From positions 1 to 64,000 of the forward strand of contig ARYC01000513.1 in the NCBI GenBank assembly GCA_000711775.1: a stretch of 64,000 nucleotides of DNA, in the 5' to 3' direction. How positions within the stretch are numbered: position 1 is the first letter of the stretch; each line of letters opens with the position of its first letter. A program made the translations under genes and the position numbers. Shown in pieces: positions 1 through 12,869 of this stretch. The DNA is from Oxytricha trifallax (Eukaryota > Ciliophora > Spirotrichea > Sporadotrichida > Oxytrichidae). Below the pieces are notes generated by a model. It was not told where the DNA came from. It did no database searches and saw only the letters and a list, made by a program, of their open reading frames with translations.

Positions 1-1281
1 GGCAAACAAGTGTGTGGGAGACAGAGAGGAGGAGAAAGTATTAATGAAATTCCTATACAAACTGAAGAAATAGAAATATACTTTTTTGAGCTGTGTGAGA
101 GAGATTTTGCTCATAAATCTAGCTGGTACATGCATATGAAGGTTCATAAGGAAGCTAAGCCTACTGTATTCTTAAAGCATGACAAAGTTGATGGAAAGTA
201 TGATTGCTTTGAGTGCCATAAGCAGTACTCTCACACAAGAGACTTAAAGAAGCATCTTTTAAAAGCCCACAAGAAAGAAATTGAAGTTGAAGATTAAGAC
301 ACTCAACTAAAGTTGCTCAACAAAAGAAAATCAAGGGAGCCTCTTTAAGTTGCTGAGCTTCAACAGGCAAGCGAATCAGAGTATGTGAGGATTGCACGCA
401 ACCTCTTAGCATCAGAGGTCACTAAAATCATGATTAAAATATAATACAAGAAAATTCCAGTACTTGCATAGATTGATTTTTAGATACTTCTCTCTAAAGC
501 TACCTAATTCTAGAGGACTCCTATGACAAGAAAGTTATTAAGGATCATCAGTATGCTTACAAGGTATATCCTTTCAACTATCTCCTTAGTGATGATAAAT
601 ATCAAATGGAGTTTACTAATGAATATTAAGTACTCACCCAGGCTAAGTTTAAAGAGTGCAAATACTTAATAAAGCTAGATGCTGTTTTCCTAGCCAAAGA
701 TCATGTAGCTTTCAGACTACCACTCTTTGAAATGACGCTCAGAGATTTCATAACTGATCAAAGAAATCATAGATAGCTTGCATTGATATCAACCTAAGCT
801 ATACAAGGTATCAAAGAGCTTCATAAGTTACGCTTTGTTCACAGAGATCTCAAGCCTGAGAATATAATGTTGAACTTTTCACCAGTAACAGTAACAATTA
901 TTGATTTCAACATAGCCTTAAGAGTGGAAGTATCAAGGCTTGGAAGTGTAATGGGAACTCCAGGCTCTTATCCAGAAAGAGAAGACTGGAGAGATGGAGA
1001 CTTTTAGTGGGATGTGTGGGCTTTAGCAGCAATAATAATAGAGTGCGATATGCCTCGCAATGAATACTACTCTACAAGATGCGAGAAGGACGCTAAACAA
1101 AGAATAAAGCAATTTATTGACAAAACAAGAGTATATCAATCAATGAAACAAATGGCAGAGTCAATAATAATTAAACCAAACTCAAGATCAGACATATCAA
1201 TAGAGCAGATAGAGTTGTGGTTAAGTAAGATAAACTTCAGACCTCTTCCACATGATCCAAAGTGCATTTTGAGTGATTAAA
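1..1281 (+). pseudogene. TBE 57-kDa zinc-finger/protein-kinase gene, frameshifted
   Basis: TBE-encoded protein with two C2H2 fingers followed by a protein-kinase domain; its role in TBE biology is unknown. By comparison with TBE-5, base 1 is the third base of the ATG. Finger 1 has lost its first Cys (FFELCERD). Finger 2 is complete (YDCFECHK... with both His). The kinase part shows YAYKVYPF (ATP-binding Lys), HRDLKPENIM (catalytic loop, about 838-870), IIDFN in place of DFG, and YPEREDWRDGD. TAA/TAG are read as Gln throughout. Breaks seen against the sister copies: a missing G near 44-46, two extra T in the T-run near 478-481, and a missing A near 1258-1261 that removes the normal TGA so the frame runs into the terminal repeat. 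Family assignment is certain; the gene is inactive as it stands. Confidence 0.9.
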
Positions 1282-1395
1282 TTAAATACATTTACTATAA
1301 ATTTCACATTAAAACCTATTAATAACCCCAACCCCTAACAAATTCCCTACAAATCAAAGCACTTATAAACCTCATTAAAGGGTTTTGGGGTTTTG
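1..1395 (+). mobile_element. TBE-1, 57-kDa half of a telomere-bearing element (cut by window start)
   Basis: The zinc-finger/kinase half of a TBE transposon, read left to right and ending in the telomere-like terminus GGGTTTTGGGGTTTTG at 1380-1395. It is followed by AAT (1396-1398), which fits the ANT target preference of TBEs. The terminus and gene resemble TBE-3 and TBE-5 more than TBE-2, -4 and -6, so it belongs to the same subfamily as the former. The 22-kDa and transposase genes would lie left of the window. Confidence 0.93.
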
Positions 1396-1439
1396 AATGA
1401 GTTCAAAGAAAACAAGTGTACTAATACACATTAAAAATT

Positions 1440-2960
1440 CCAAAAAAGAGCTAAAGTAATGAAGCTTATTTCTTGGTTGATATACAAAAGACATATGACT
1501 CAGTCAGGAAAGACAAATCAATGGTTATTTGAAGAGAAGACATAAAATTAAAATGACACAACTATTGTAAGAATGATAGATAAGGTTTACTAGAGAAAAG
1601 AAAGATAAAATATGAAGGGAAGAAATTAAAGATTAGCATGGGATGGCCCTATGACGTAGACTTCCAACAAATTTATTTATTATCTATCTACAATATACCC
1701 TAAACTCTCTGCTAGAACTATTTAAATTGATAGAATAATTTAAATCAATATTTTATGCTGCCGATTTCTGATAAATAATATTGATCATGAACAGTTTAAA
1801 AGGGCACTAGAATGTTTCAGAAAGAAAAAAACAATCCTATAATCTCATAATCTGAGATTTAACCCAAAAAAGACAATCTTCCTTAGTGATGCTAAAAGTT
1901 TGAAAATTTATTCTCAATATAGGGATTCGTTAAGGAAAAGAAGCTAAATACATTAGAATAAACAATTGCTTAAACACTGAGGACCCTCTTAAAATACTTG
2001 AAATAATTAATGCAAAAACAGAATTTTTGCAGAGACTGAATAAGTCTTATAATCCAAAGATATGTGAGACTATGATGACGGCATCAATAAGATCATTATT
2101 AATTTACAAATATTATCCTCTTGTAGTATCAAAATATATGTAAAAATAAAAGATTAAAAAATGCAGTTGCAATTCAAGAGAGTTGCGCTTAAGACTTCAA
2201 GGTTTACCCTACTAACTATAAGAAATGTAACGAAGCTCTAAAAGAAATTAATAGTAAAATTATTTAAGAGTTCGTTTAAAAAAACCTCTAAAAAATAAGA
2301 ATGTACATGAGAAAATTTGTTAAAAAAAAGAGCAAATCTTGGAAATAGCAAAAGATAATTGGAAATCTATGCAAAAAAAGAGGAAATTATTTTTATCAAA
2401 GAATGTCATGGATACATAAGATGATAGCCATCAGGCAGGACAGGACTATTTTGAACTATGGTAAGAGCCACTACTGCAATATCCACTAGGGTTTGATATA
2501 TTTTAACAATTTAAATAATTTAAATATTAGACCTCACAATACTCTCTAAATAAATAAGGAAGAATAGACTAAATTGACATGGAAAGAAATACTCAAATTG
2601 AATATGGACTGGCTTGATCAGAATATGAGAAACCTGAAGCAATACGAATATTATCAGGCTCTAAAGAGAGAGAGACGTTAAGAGTAGCTTATATCAAGAA
2701 GAAGAAGATAATTACAATAAAGAAAAACTACAACATGTTCAAATTACGTGAACATTAAAATGAAACAAATTTTAAGAGAAAAAATATGTGAAATTTGAGA
2801 ACTGACAAGATTAAATCAGAAGAAGCAACTAAAGATACAGTTTACGATATCAAAAAGAAAGATTGGGTTAAGGATAACAAAAAGTGATGGGACAAGGATT
2901 CAGAGATGATTGAGCGGAGAACTGCATTTCGTGCACCTTATATTTTGGATAACTTTTGGT
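1440..2960 (+). mobile_element. LINE fragment, reverse-transcriptase region (plus strand)
   Basis: Decayed non-LTR reverse transcriptase. About 1475-1520 reads LVDIQKTYDSVRKDKS, the motif-A block that also occurs in the minus-strand copies (LQKAYDSVWKDK at 6.1 kb). About 1753-1772 reads FYAADF, a mutated form of the F-A-D-D catalytic box. The 2000-2950 stretch is coding-like C-terminal sequence rich in Lys and Gln. Several frame changes and TGA codons show it is dead. It starts about 45 bp after the TBE-1 end; no endonuclease half is visible. Confidence 0.75.
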
Positions 2961-4800
2961 AATCTCAACTATTAATTCTAAGTAGTCTGGATTTTGTGAC
3001 TTAAATTTGCCTAAATTTTCTAACTAACTAAATTGTAATAACTAATTACATTAATACATTTTAATAATAATTATTTAATCATCTATTAATAATTCACAAT
3101 AAGTTTCTATTAGCATCTAAATTGAACTGGCTTTTTTAAGCATACCCCTTTCAAGCTTAAAATGGCATAAACTAATTCATTTTAATTCATCGATTCCTTC
3201 AATTTTTCATTTTGAATAATTGTCATCTTGATAGTAAATGCTTTATTTTCTCTTTATAGGCAAAGTTTAAATTTATATAGAGAATGACTGAGTATATTTG
3301 TTATTAATTATTTCATTTGTTCATTAAAGCCTCTGTTAGGTTGTTCTAAGTCTCTCTCACTCAAGTTATCGGAGACTTTGAACATATTATTATCAAATGA
3401 TTTGTCAATTTTTTCGATCTTAATTTGTGGAAATTTTGTATGAGTACACAAATGAAAATTACTAGAATTATTACTTTTTTCATTTAGTGGTAGAAATTTT
3501 AGTCTGTATGTTTAATTTATTTAAGCACACCAATATAATTTTGTTTTATCAAAGTAATAATTAAGTTAATACTAAAATAAGTAAATGTTCTTTACCTTTT
3601 TTGCTATGGACTAGTAGTGTACTATGTAATAATGACTGCTGTATTATTTTTTTCTTATGAGAAATAAAATAGATTATATACTTTCTGTTTATTATTTGTT
3701 TGTATTGAATTGCTGATTTGTCAAATAATTTGGATAGATTTAATTAAAAATATCCAAATTAGTTATAAAGTAAATAAAAATTGATAAATTATCAGTTTTA
3801 ATAAATGTAGGTGATTTAGGAGATTCTTATGATATAGCAATAATAGTTTCAAAACCAATAAATGCCAGGCAATATCCTGAAGTCGAAGGATATGTATAAA
3901 ATGTATTTAGTGGCATTATTTCAATTATCTCAATATTACATTAGATTTTAAATTGTGATATGTTTTTATTTATAATTAAAATAAATAACTGATTATGATT
4001 ATTATCTTGTAATATTACACATTGTAAATTATGAAGAAAATGTATAAGTCTGAATATATAGACCTGTATAAGGCATTTTCTTGGAAAAATAAAGATTATT
4101 AAAAATTAATAACATCTATAGATATTTTGAATTCAATATAGTGTTTTTGGAAACATCAATTTCTATATAAATTTGCTGAAATAAATGTATTGGAGATATT
4201 GGAATAAGTTTTACTGATAATTAAAAGATCACTTTATTATTTAATAATTATTATAATAATAAGCTTAATTAACATTCAATTAATGATATTTAAACTAAAA
4301 TAATCATTTAATAAATTTATATATAATAATTAAATATAATACATGCAAAGGCAAAGATAGCAATAACAACGATTAAGATAACTATAATGAGAATGATGAT
4401 GATTGTATATTCAAATTTGAGTTTTATTAGAACTATTACCCTAAATTTTGATAAAAATACTGTTATATTATTAAGAATCCAACAAATCACAACTATTTAC
4501 TACTTATCATTTATGTATAACTACAATTTTTTTAAGACTATTCATTCATCATAAAATATTGTAACTGTGTAGTAACTCGAGGAATAAATGGTATTTAAAT
4601 GGGTCAATATAATAATATATAAATTTATAATTCATAATTTTACTATCAAAAATATAATAATCAATCTAATCTTCATTTATTATGATTACCTCGCTCTATT
4701 TATATATTATTAGAGCTATAAATAGAGTTAGTTATTTATTCATTTAGGTAATAAAGAAATATAAAATAAAAATTGCGAAATTAATCTGTGTGTGAAATCA
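2960..4800. other. AT-rich DNA without recognised gene
   Basis: Very AT-rich sequence with no reading frame of protein-like character on either strand. A small inverted repeat (CTCTATTTATA / TATAAATAGAG) lies at about 4692-4729. This may be germline-limited spacer or an old, unrecognisable insertion. Confidence 0.6.
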
Positions 4801-7390
4801 AAGTAATTGACTACTTATCCTCATGCTCCTCTTCCTCATTTCTCATTTTTAATATTATCTCAATCTTGACATTTAACCCTTTTCAATTATCCTTTATCTT
4901 TCTTTCATCGAAATGGATCTTTGTCTTCTTTATGTAAGTTACCCAGAAACGTTTCTTGACTTTTTTGTGATAGTCTTGAAGTTCGAGATTTATGATTTCT
5001 TTGATCGAGCCAGGTCATGTTTGCAAAGATTTCTATCTGAGTCCTTTCGTTCATATAAACTATTGTGGGTTCTCTTATTAAGCTCGAAAACCTTGTGGGA
5101 TCGCCTGCCTAATTGTTACCCATATGATTTCTGTCCACAAAAGTTCTGTGAACGTAGTAATAGTAACTCATCCCATAGCTCATACTAGTTCTCCTCTTGA
5201 CTAACTGGCATCATTGTGTCCAATACATTTATTGTGATGAAGGTCATTTTGTTATTATACTACTTTTTAACGTTTTGCTAAGCTTGACTTTTGCCACTAT
5301 TTTGTCCCAGTAGTCTTCTATATTGTGTCTCAGTTTCTTTGAGTTCTTTTAGACATATTTGCTGTGTTATTTTCCTTGAGTTGTGTGCGTTTCTTAATTT
5401 TCTATTGAGTTTATCTCGGGGCGTCTTTAATGCAAGTCTCTATAGTTATGTCTTCATTATTTATATTTCTTCTATCTTTAAAAATTTAGCCGTTACGAGA
5501 GGGTTGTATTTTTAAATAATAATAACCCTTTTTGCGCCACCATTATGGTATCACAAGTTTTTATATTTTCAAGTTTTTAGTAAAGTTTATTTTACTTTTT
5601 CAGATCTATTACGCTCCTCTTAGTAGCTACTGAGTATTTAATGATATATTTATACTCAGATATTTTGTCTCTTGTTATTTTTTCACTCCTTCTATTTCTA
5701 CTAATTGTTCAAATTGTTTGGGGTCGTTCTTAAACACTGTCTTCTTTGTATTGAGTTTCACATATGTGTCTTTTCGATTTCCTTAAAGCTCCTAAAAATT
5801 CTTTTGAACTACTTTTGGTTTTTATGTGAATGAGTATTTCATCTGCAAAGACTATGAATTTCTGTTGATCAATTAAATAGAATATTTCATGTTAAGAGTA
5901 TAGCGCATCTTGCAGGTAAATAGCTAACAACATGAGAGATATTTTGCTTCCTTGTGTCATTCTGTTCTACACATTTATATATTCTCCTTCATATTTAATT
6001 CTACTAATCGAGTATAATTCATATATTAATTTTGTGATTATCTAGTAATTCTTTGTTTTTTCTCTGGCTCTGAGGATCCACAGTAATTTGTCTTTCCAGA
6101 CCGAGTCATAAGCTTTTTGAAGATATACCTGAAGGTAGCTTCTCTGTTTGCTTTTCATTCTGGAGCTCTTGATGTGTTCTAGTAGTCGAATTAAGGTTTA
6201 AGTGGGTGCTCTTGTTTTCCCTTAAACCCTTTTAATTATTCTTCGTCGTTGACAATTGGCTGTTCTCATTTGGAGTGTGTTCAAGATCACCATTTCTATT
6301 ATTTTACTTAAATGTGAGTTCACCATTATTGGTATAGTATCATTGTAGGAATACATTCGATTTGGGAAAATGAATTAAAATTAAAATTAATTATTAATTA
6401 CCTTCAGTTATGTTTTTGGAAAATGTCTCTGAACCCTAACAATATTACACTTTCTGGATAGCGGATTAAAAATGAGACGGTGGTTGTTATTGCCATAATG
6501 ATTTTATCTCTTCTCCCAAGCGAGAAAAACAGCTTTTAATATTTTTGGGAGTTAGCTCAAAATCAAAATATCTCGATTCCTAGGATGACTCAGGAATATT
6601 GCCAATAGGATAGTTCAGTTTAAATTGCGGGATCTACCGTAGAATCGACTCAGATTTGAATTTAGAGTCAATTTGGATTTTATAACTGCCATGATTTTAA
6701 TATTTAATTAATTTAATTTTAATTCATTTTCCCAAATCAAATGTATTCCTACAATATTAATCTCTGGGTATAAGTCCTTAAAGCTTTTGCTCAAAGGATT
6801 AGACTCCCTTCTCTTAAGTATTATGGAATTTGGCCTACTTTCACTCATTTACGATTTTCTGACTAACTACTTTCCTAATTTTTTTCTGATTTTGTTAGCA
6901 TATTCCTATCAAATCCATCAAGTCCTATGGCTTTATTAAAATTGCATTCTATCTAATTCTAATTTCCACTTCCCTCATGACGCAGATTATTTTACTCTTT
7001 CTTCACAAGTCATTGCCTGATCGCCCATATGGGAAAAATTCGAGTGTATATCTCTTTACTCTTGGTATAGATCATTATAGAACTTCATAATCATTACCTT
7101 AGTTTCATCTTCTAAGCAGATTCTTTCTCCCTTTATTGTAAATACGTTGATTCACTCTGATTGCTTCTTGCTCTTAGTTAGTCATTTAACCATGCAAAAG
7201 AATCCTTTAACAACGTTTTATTTGAAAAAATTATTCAAAAATTCTCGTTGCTACGCTCCAATATAACTTTGTCTCGTTGAATTAATTGTTTGGATTGTGA
7301 GCGTTGCTCTTTATTATCCATCGAGTGGTTAATTGTACAAATATTTTGTCTTACTATGCATTTCTGATTTTTCTTCAAATCATTCTGGGG
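4800..7390 (-). mobile_element. LINE A, reverse-transcriptase half (minus strand)
   Basis: Decayed LINE reverse transcriptase read right to left. Motif A is visible at about 6132-6085 (LQKAYDSVWKDKL) and the catalytic box at about 5860-5830 (FIVFADEILIH, with E replacing the second D of FADD). The C-terminal part runs down to about 4.8 kb. Many frame changes. It is interrupted by a 414-bp MITE at 6342-6755, and its N-terminal edge is lost in the foldback that starts at 7391. Its endonuclease half resumes at 8.0 kb. Confidence 0.8.
6342..6755. mobile_element. MITE family 1, complete copy inside LINE A
   Basis: A 414-bp non-autonomous element. Its ends are inverted repeats of about 45-50 bp starting ATTGTAGGAATACATT, continuing with GATTTGGGAAAATGAATT and then AT-rich. 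There is no coding sequence. It splits the LINE A reverse transcriptase, so it is younger than that LINE. A right-end remnant of the same family lies at about 55.82-55.93 kb beside TBE-4 and TBE-5. Confidence 0.8.
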
Positions 7391-8013
7391 TGCAATACCT
7401 GAACCTATAATTTTATTATCATTAAAATATCCCTTTATAAGTATTAGAAACCATGTTGTATAGGGTATTATAAGAGTCAATAAGCATGATTTAGAAGTCT
7501 AAATAACATATTCCTACTCATGTGCCGATAAGGTTAGGATTACTTTAGCTTTTATGATTATATTTTTCAATTAATTTTTGAAATTTTGATATTTAAAAAA
7601 AACAAACTTCTTCATCTAATTAGTAATTAAGACAATTCTAAGTTAGTAAATAAATACCCTAATTCCTTTATAAATTAATCCAAACTCTTTAGAATAATAT
7701 AAACAAATTGATTTAATGACTTTGGATTAATTTATAAAGGAATTAGGGTATTTATTTACTAACTTAGAATTGTCTTAATTACTAATTAGATGAAGAAGTT
7801 TGTTTTTTTTAAATATCAAAATTTCAAAAATTAATTGAAAAATATAATCATAAAAGCTATAGTAATTCTAACATTATCGGCATCATGAATGGTAATATAT
7901 TATTTAGACTTCTAAATCATGCTTATTGACCCTTATAATGCCTTATACATGGTTTCTAATACTTATGAAGGGGTATTTTAATGATAGAAAAATTATAGGT
8001 TCAGGTACTGCAC
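7391..8013. repeat. Foldback element between the EN and RT halves of LINE A
   Basis: Two nearly identical arms of about 300 bp (7391 to about 7691, and about 7726-8013) in opposite orientation around a loop of about 35 bp. The outer ends read TGCAATACCTGAACCTATAA and its complement TTATAGGTTCAGGTACTGCA. Both arms give mirrored short reading frames, which are by-products of the palindrome and not genes. It could be a MITE, a snap-back duplication or a germline inverted repeat. It separates LINE A EN from RT. Confidence 0.85.
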
Positions 8014-9120
8014 CCTTCTCCAGCATTTTAATATTAGATTGTCAAGGTAGTCCTCAGATAACTCCCTTTTTTATTTATATAAGTTTTAAAAAACACATTT
8101 TTTCTTTATATCAGACATCTAAAGTTTATCTCTTTATCTGATAGCTTGAGGTCCCGCTCCTAATATTTTATTTTTTAGTTTAGCTGTAATTAGTTTGTGG
8201 TCAGTTATTATCTACTAGTCCATATCCCAACTTATTGTTTCCATGTTTTTTTAGAATATTTAATCTAATTGGTTATCTTTATTGGAAAATTCCACTCCTT
8301 TAGGTATGGATTATAAGAATCCTTTTTTCTGTAATTTCTTGCTCAAATCTATGATATGGCAGTTGAAGTCTCCCATAACAATAATTCTCTAATTTTTGCA
8401 TTTTGAATTAAATAGATTTAATCATGTAAATCAGCTTGTTCAGTAGTTCCTTGACTTCCTCATTCCAATATGGTAGAATGCATACTATAAATATGTGAAG
8501 GGGGAAACCTACTATGTTTAAGATGTTCCAAGTTAAGAATTGTCTCAAAGTCTTAACTGTCTTCATAAAGAATCTGCTAACTTTAGAGCTAATACTCCAC
8601 CGTTCCTGGCTGATTATGTTTGAGCCACGTTCTAGTTGTTAAGTTAAATTATTCTTTGCTTTTTCGTTTCTACTAATCCAATAAAATCTGGATTTTTGCC
8701 TTCCAACTCTCTCATTATTTGAACTTGTTTAAGTTTGGAATTGAATCTTCGCACATTTTGCACACAAATGCTTAGCTCGAATGTTTTTGCTATTATTTAT
8801 CTTTTTTTACTTATAATCTATATCCTGAGCTTCCTCCTTTGATTTTCTGCAAATTATTATTTCCTTCTTACCCAGTTCTCCACCTCTCTTACAAATTAAA
8901 ATAAATGGAGAATGCGGTTATTGTCCAGGGGAATGCTGAACTTTTCTATGTTTTTAATATTATTTTGTTTGGCTTATATTATTGGGTATTTTTACGAATG
9001 GTTTTGGAAACTTTTTTTTGAATATTCAAAATAGTCCATATTCAATTTCTACTTATCTTAAGTCTTTTCTTCACTTTGGTTTGTGTAAACTGGTCAATTT
9101 TTTTTAGGGTTTGACTTTAC
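8014..9120 (-). mobile_element. LINE A, endonuclease half (minus strand)
   Basis: Apurinic-endonuclease-like (EEP family) domain of a LINE, read right to left. The diagnostic block VMGDFNCHIIDLS is intact at about 8390-8345 (GDFN...H core). Coding-like sequence continues upstream to about 9.1 kb, with a Lys/Glu-rich N-terminal stretch, and is interrupted by TGA codons and frame changes. Reverse-transcriptase sequence continues below 7391 after the foldback. Confidence 0.78.
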
Positions 9121-9479
9121 TTCCATTTTTACCACTATTTTAATTCTCTCTAATTAATTAATTTTTAATATCGCTATGAGTATATTGGATAAAAATATAA
9201 TGATTTTATCTACTGATTTTTTATTCATAAAATTATTCAAAAATCTTTAAAAAAGAAATAGCAAAATAAAAAGAGGATAAATGCCCTAAATTAGAAGAAG
9301 TTAAAATAAAGATTAGTTTAAAAAAGGTAAATCAAGCTTATTAGATTTTACTTTAATTTATGTATCGTTTATATTGGTAAATACAGCAAATAGCTTTATT
9401 AAAATTGAAATATTAGTTTATTAACAACTAAATATCAATTTTGATAAATCTTAATTACAACAACAATTACAAAATGACC

Positions 9480-12260
9480 ATAGTGTCATTAATTGTTTTA
9501 AAACTTTATCATGCAGTTTACTATTGTTTTCCGGTAATTTTGTCTAGCTTTTCTTTTCCTTATATGTAGTTCTTTCTACCTCTGAACTGTACCACTGCTA
9601 TCCAATTTTTTCATTTTGAGGTGATTCGATAAGAAATGCCTCTTTCTAATAAAAAACATCAAGTATATCTCTTAAATCTTCAAGTTGTTTTATATCCAGA
9701 TAAAGTCTCTATAACAACACTAATGATAGTGTTCTCGTTTCATTTTTCATTAATTTCATTAGACCAGATCTTTCCATTAATCTTAAACTTTTATTACTTA
9801 TTTTATATAATGATAATTCAATAATCATCTTCATCTATATCTACTAAAATATCTTCTGTTTATCTTTATACATTTTAAACTGATAACGAAGCATAAATAT
9901 CCCTCAAATAGTGCTGTTTACTCCCTCATCGATTATCCTATCGTATCTAAGCTTGTTTATGTAGTGAAAATTCTTTAAGTATCTATATCATCTTTAGAAC
10001 ATATAAGAAAATTGCCTCACATTCAATATTTAAGACTAAGTAGTTGAGATTGGGAAGAGATATTCATTTTGATGTCCATGATATGTTCTGTTCGATGTTA
10101 TTTCTCAATTTTTGTTTCTATTTTTTATTTGCTATTTTAATTAACTCTTTTATATGGATTACTGCTTAGCTCCCTTTTTTATTTCATACTTTAAATTTAT
10201 ATTAGTGGTAGTAAAAAACTCTAGGTAATTAAATGAATCGCAAAATTATATCACAAATCTAAAATACAAATAATAATAATTCTATGATTTCATATCTCTC
10301 AGATTTTCTAATATTAGATATAGAATTTTCTGTCATATCTATTCCAACATAATCTTATCAAATTTATTATTTTTGACTTAAGTCATTCTAAATAGCCTTT
10401 TGATAGGTTATTAATATTTATTAATTTATAGTTGTCTAATTATATGTTCTGACCATCTTATTAGAAATTATCTCTAATTACTTGTGAATTTTCTATGTCA
10501 AAAAATATACTATCTCTCAATGTTTTAGAGAATTTTGTTGGATTCCTGTTTAAATTATCAGTTTACAAATTTTCATATGAATTGTATCAACATAGAACTT
10601 ATGGACACTACAATAATGACTCTTGCCGATTTTGAAAAGGTTTTTATTAATTTTCTGACATCCATCGTGTCCTTGATAATTATTGATATAAAGATTTTTT
10701 TTTAAGTTCATCTCCCTTTTCCTTAATTTGATTTTTTACACTTCTTGGTTTGAGAAAATATTCAATGTCCAGAATGATTTTACTTAAGTTCATCTGAACC
10801 AACTCCCTTATTATTTCTATTGTATTAATACATTTAATTAAGTTAAAATTCTAAAAATTTTGATTAGAACGACCCTTGGTATTCTGAATGAATTTCTCTT
10901 TAATTGCAGTTCCATCTTTTTGATTTCCTAGATTTTCATGAATCCTGTTTTCACAAGAGGTGTATATTTGTAAATTTTGAGGGATCTGATTTACTTCATC
11001 ATTAAAGCGTCACGAATCGTTCTATTGCTTAAATAAGTCAGTCTCTACAAAAACTTCATCTTCTTTTTTATTTTGCTCCACGTATTTTTCAAGTGATCTT
11101 GTGTTTTTAAGCAAGCATTCAATAACAAGTATTTTGTTTCTTACACTTTCTTAAAGACTTTTATCATGAATTGTTTTTCAAATACTTTTGCGTCGCTTAA
11201 GAAGAATGTATTTTTTTAGTTCAGTTTCAGATTGTGTGATTTTCAATCTCCCAGTAATAGTCAAAGTTCTTTTGAATTGTTGAAGTGTCTTTGACACTCA
11301 TTATAATATTATCCGCGATTGAAATTAAATTATTATAATGTATAGCTTATTGGAAATTAATACTGAGGCTTAAGCAAGCCAGTAGTTATTAGATTTTTTA
11401 CTTTATCCTATTGACTTTCGGCACCTTCAGTCATCCTTCCACTGGGTTTTTGAAGCTAATGCAATTAGTTTTCCTTATTTGATTCAAGATTTGAATTCTT
11501 GCTTTGAATACAAAGAATCTTTAAAGTATATATTAAATAATTTAGCGGATAATCTACTTCCTTGAGCTTCTCCTTGTTGATTTATCCATTTCCTCTCCTT
11601 CAAATGATATTTTATTTTATTCGAACAACTTTTCAATAATTTGGATAACTTCCTGATCTTTCTAACAAACAACTCTTTCCCTAAGTATTCATTATAATTT
11701 GTCTTTCCAGATTGAATCCTATTACTTTTCAAGCAAAATCAGGAGATTGGCTTCCTTCCTCTTTCTTCTTGATGATTTAAAAAGATCTACCACTCTTCAT
11801 AGATTTTTATGTATGATTTTTTTTTTTCTTAGAATCTATCTGGTAGTTTCCAATTTTAGAGGTTCAATATTTTCATCACTAATTTTGTTTATTATGAACT
11901 TTTCCACTTATTTGCAAAGATGTAAGTTAATCACATTTAATCTTATGTTGCATACTTCTGGGTATTAGTCCTATTTGTCCTTGCTCAATTGCTTTTTTAT
12001 ATATTCTGGTATCTGTTTATATTCAATCATTCAGCTATTTTATGGAAAACTGTGTTCTCAGATATGAGTATCAATTTCTCATCAAACCCTTTTGAACCTA
12101 TAGCTTTTTTAATAGTTACTCTCTTAGATACTCTTCGCTACTTCTAGTTAATCACAAAATCTAATATTTTCCTACTCTTTCATTAACAAGTATCTTTTTG
12201 TATTTTTCTCTAATTTTATGAACCTTTAATCTTTTTAAATTGGCTTTGTCGCTTTACTAA
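9480..12260 (-). mobile_element. LINE D, reverse-transcriptase half (minus strand)
   Basis: Decayed LINE reverse transcriptase. Motif B is well preserved at about 11575-11525 (GEAQGSRLSAKLFNIYF). The catalytic box is degenerate (SIADNIIM, about 11325-11300). Upstream, about 11720-11690, a VWKDK-like block follows the former motif A. The C-terminal part decays into AT-rich DNA towards 9.5 kb. The copy ends at about 12.26 kb; its endonuclease half is at 15.1-17.1 kb, beyond the Rep-like element. Confidence 0.72.
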
Positions 12261-12492
12261 TCAAAAATAAGTTCAATAAGAGAATTATAGAAAAATAAAC
12301 CTAGCGATAATCATAATTTAGTTAATGTTCATATCATAAATAAATTTAGTTTTTCATACAATACAAAAGCTAAGCTTTTAAATAAATAATATGAATAATG
12401 CATTCTTTTTATATTGTAATTTACTACCATTTTATTTATATATGTTAGATAATATAGAGTTTTATCTCTGTGATGATTGAATATAAATTATT

Positions 12493-12825
12493 ATTAAAAT
12501 ATAATTGATTTGTAAAATTTGAAATAAAAATATTTAGATCAATTTAACAGTATGTGCAACAGTCATGTATTAGCGCAGCTTTTAATTATAATTATTTTAA
12601 AAATATTAAAATAGTGTGTGATTGTTAAACTGCCACATTAATTTTGAAATTTACGGTAATTGGCTAGGATTATATACAATCTGATCATGGAACATTTAAT
12701 TATAATATTAAAACTATTTTTTATATTAATAAATATTCAATGTACATTATTATATGAAATAAATTGTGCAAAAGGAAAGTATTTTTTTGATTATTATTAT
12801 AAATAAGTAACGCTGAATAGTTTAG
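12493..12825 (+). repeat. Left terminal inverted repeat of the Rep-like element
   Basis: Begins ATTAAAATATAATTGATTTG and ends near AAGTAACGCTGAAT. It pairs with 14306-14635 along its whole length with scattered mismatches and small indels. Includes GTATGTGCAACAGTCATG and a stretch around CACACTATTTTAAT. Confidence 0.9.
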
Positions 12826-12869
12826 ACATTTTTGATTTATTTTATATAAAAGTCGTCTGCTTCTCTCCC

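Noticed and set aside
7235-8141. Two similar small proteins in opposite directions (FLILIKGYFND / FLILMKGYFND)
   Set aside because: They are the same palindrome arm read twice; part of the foldback.
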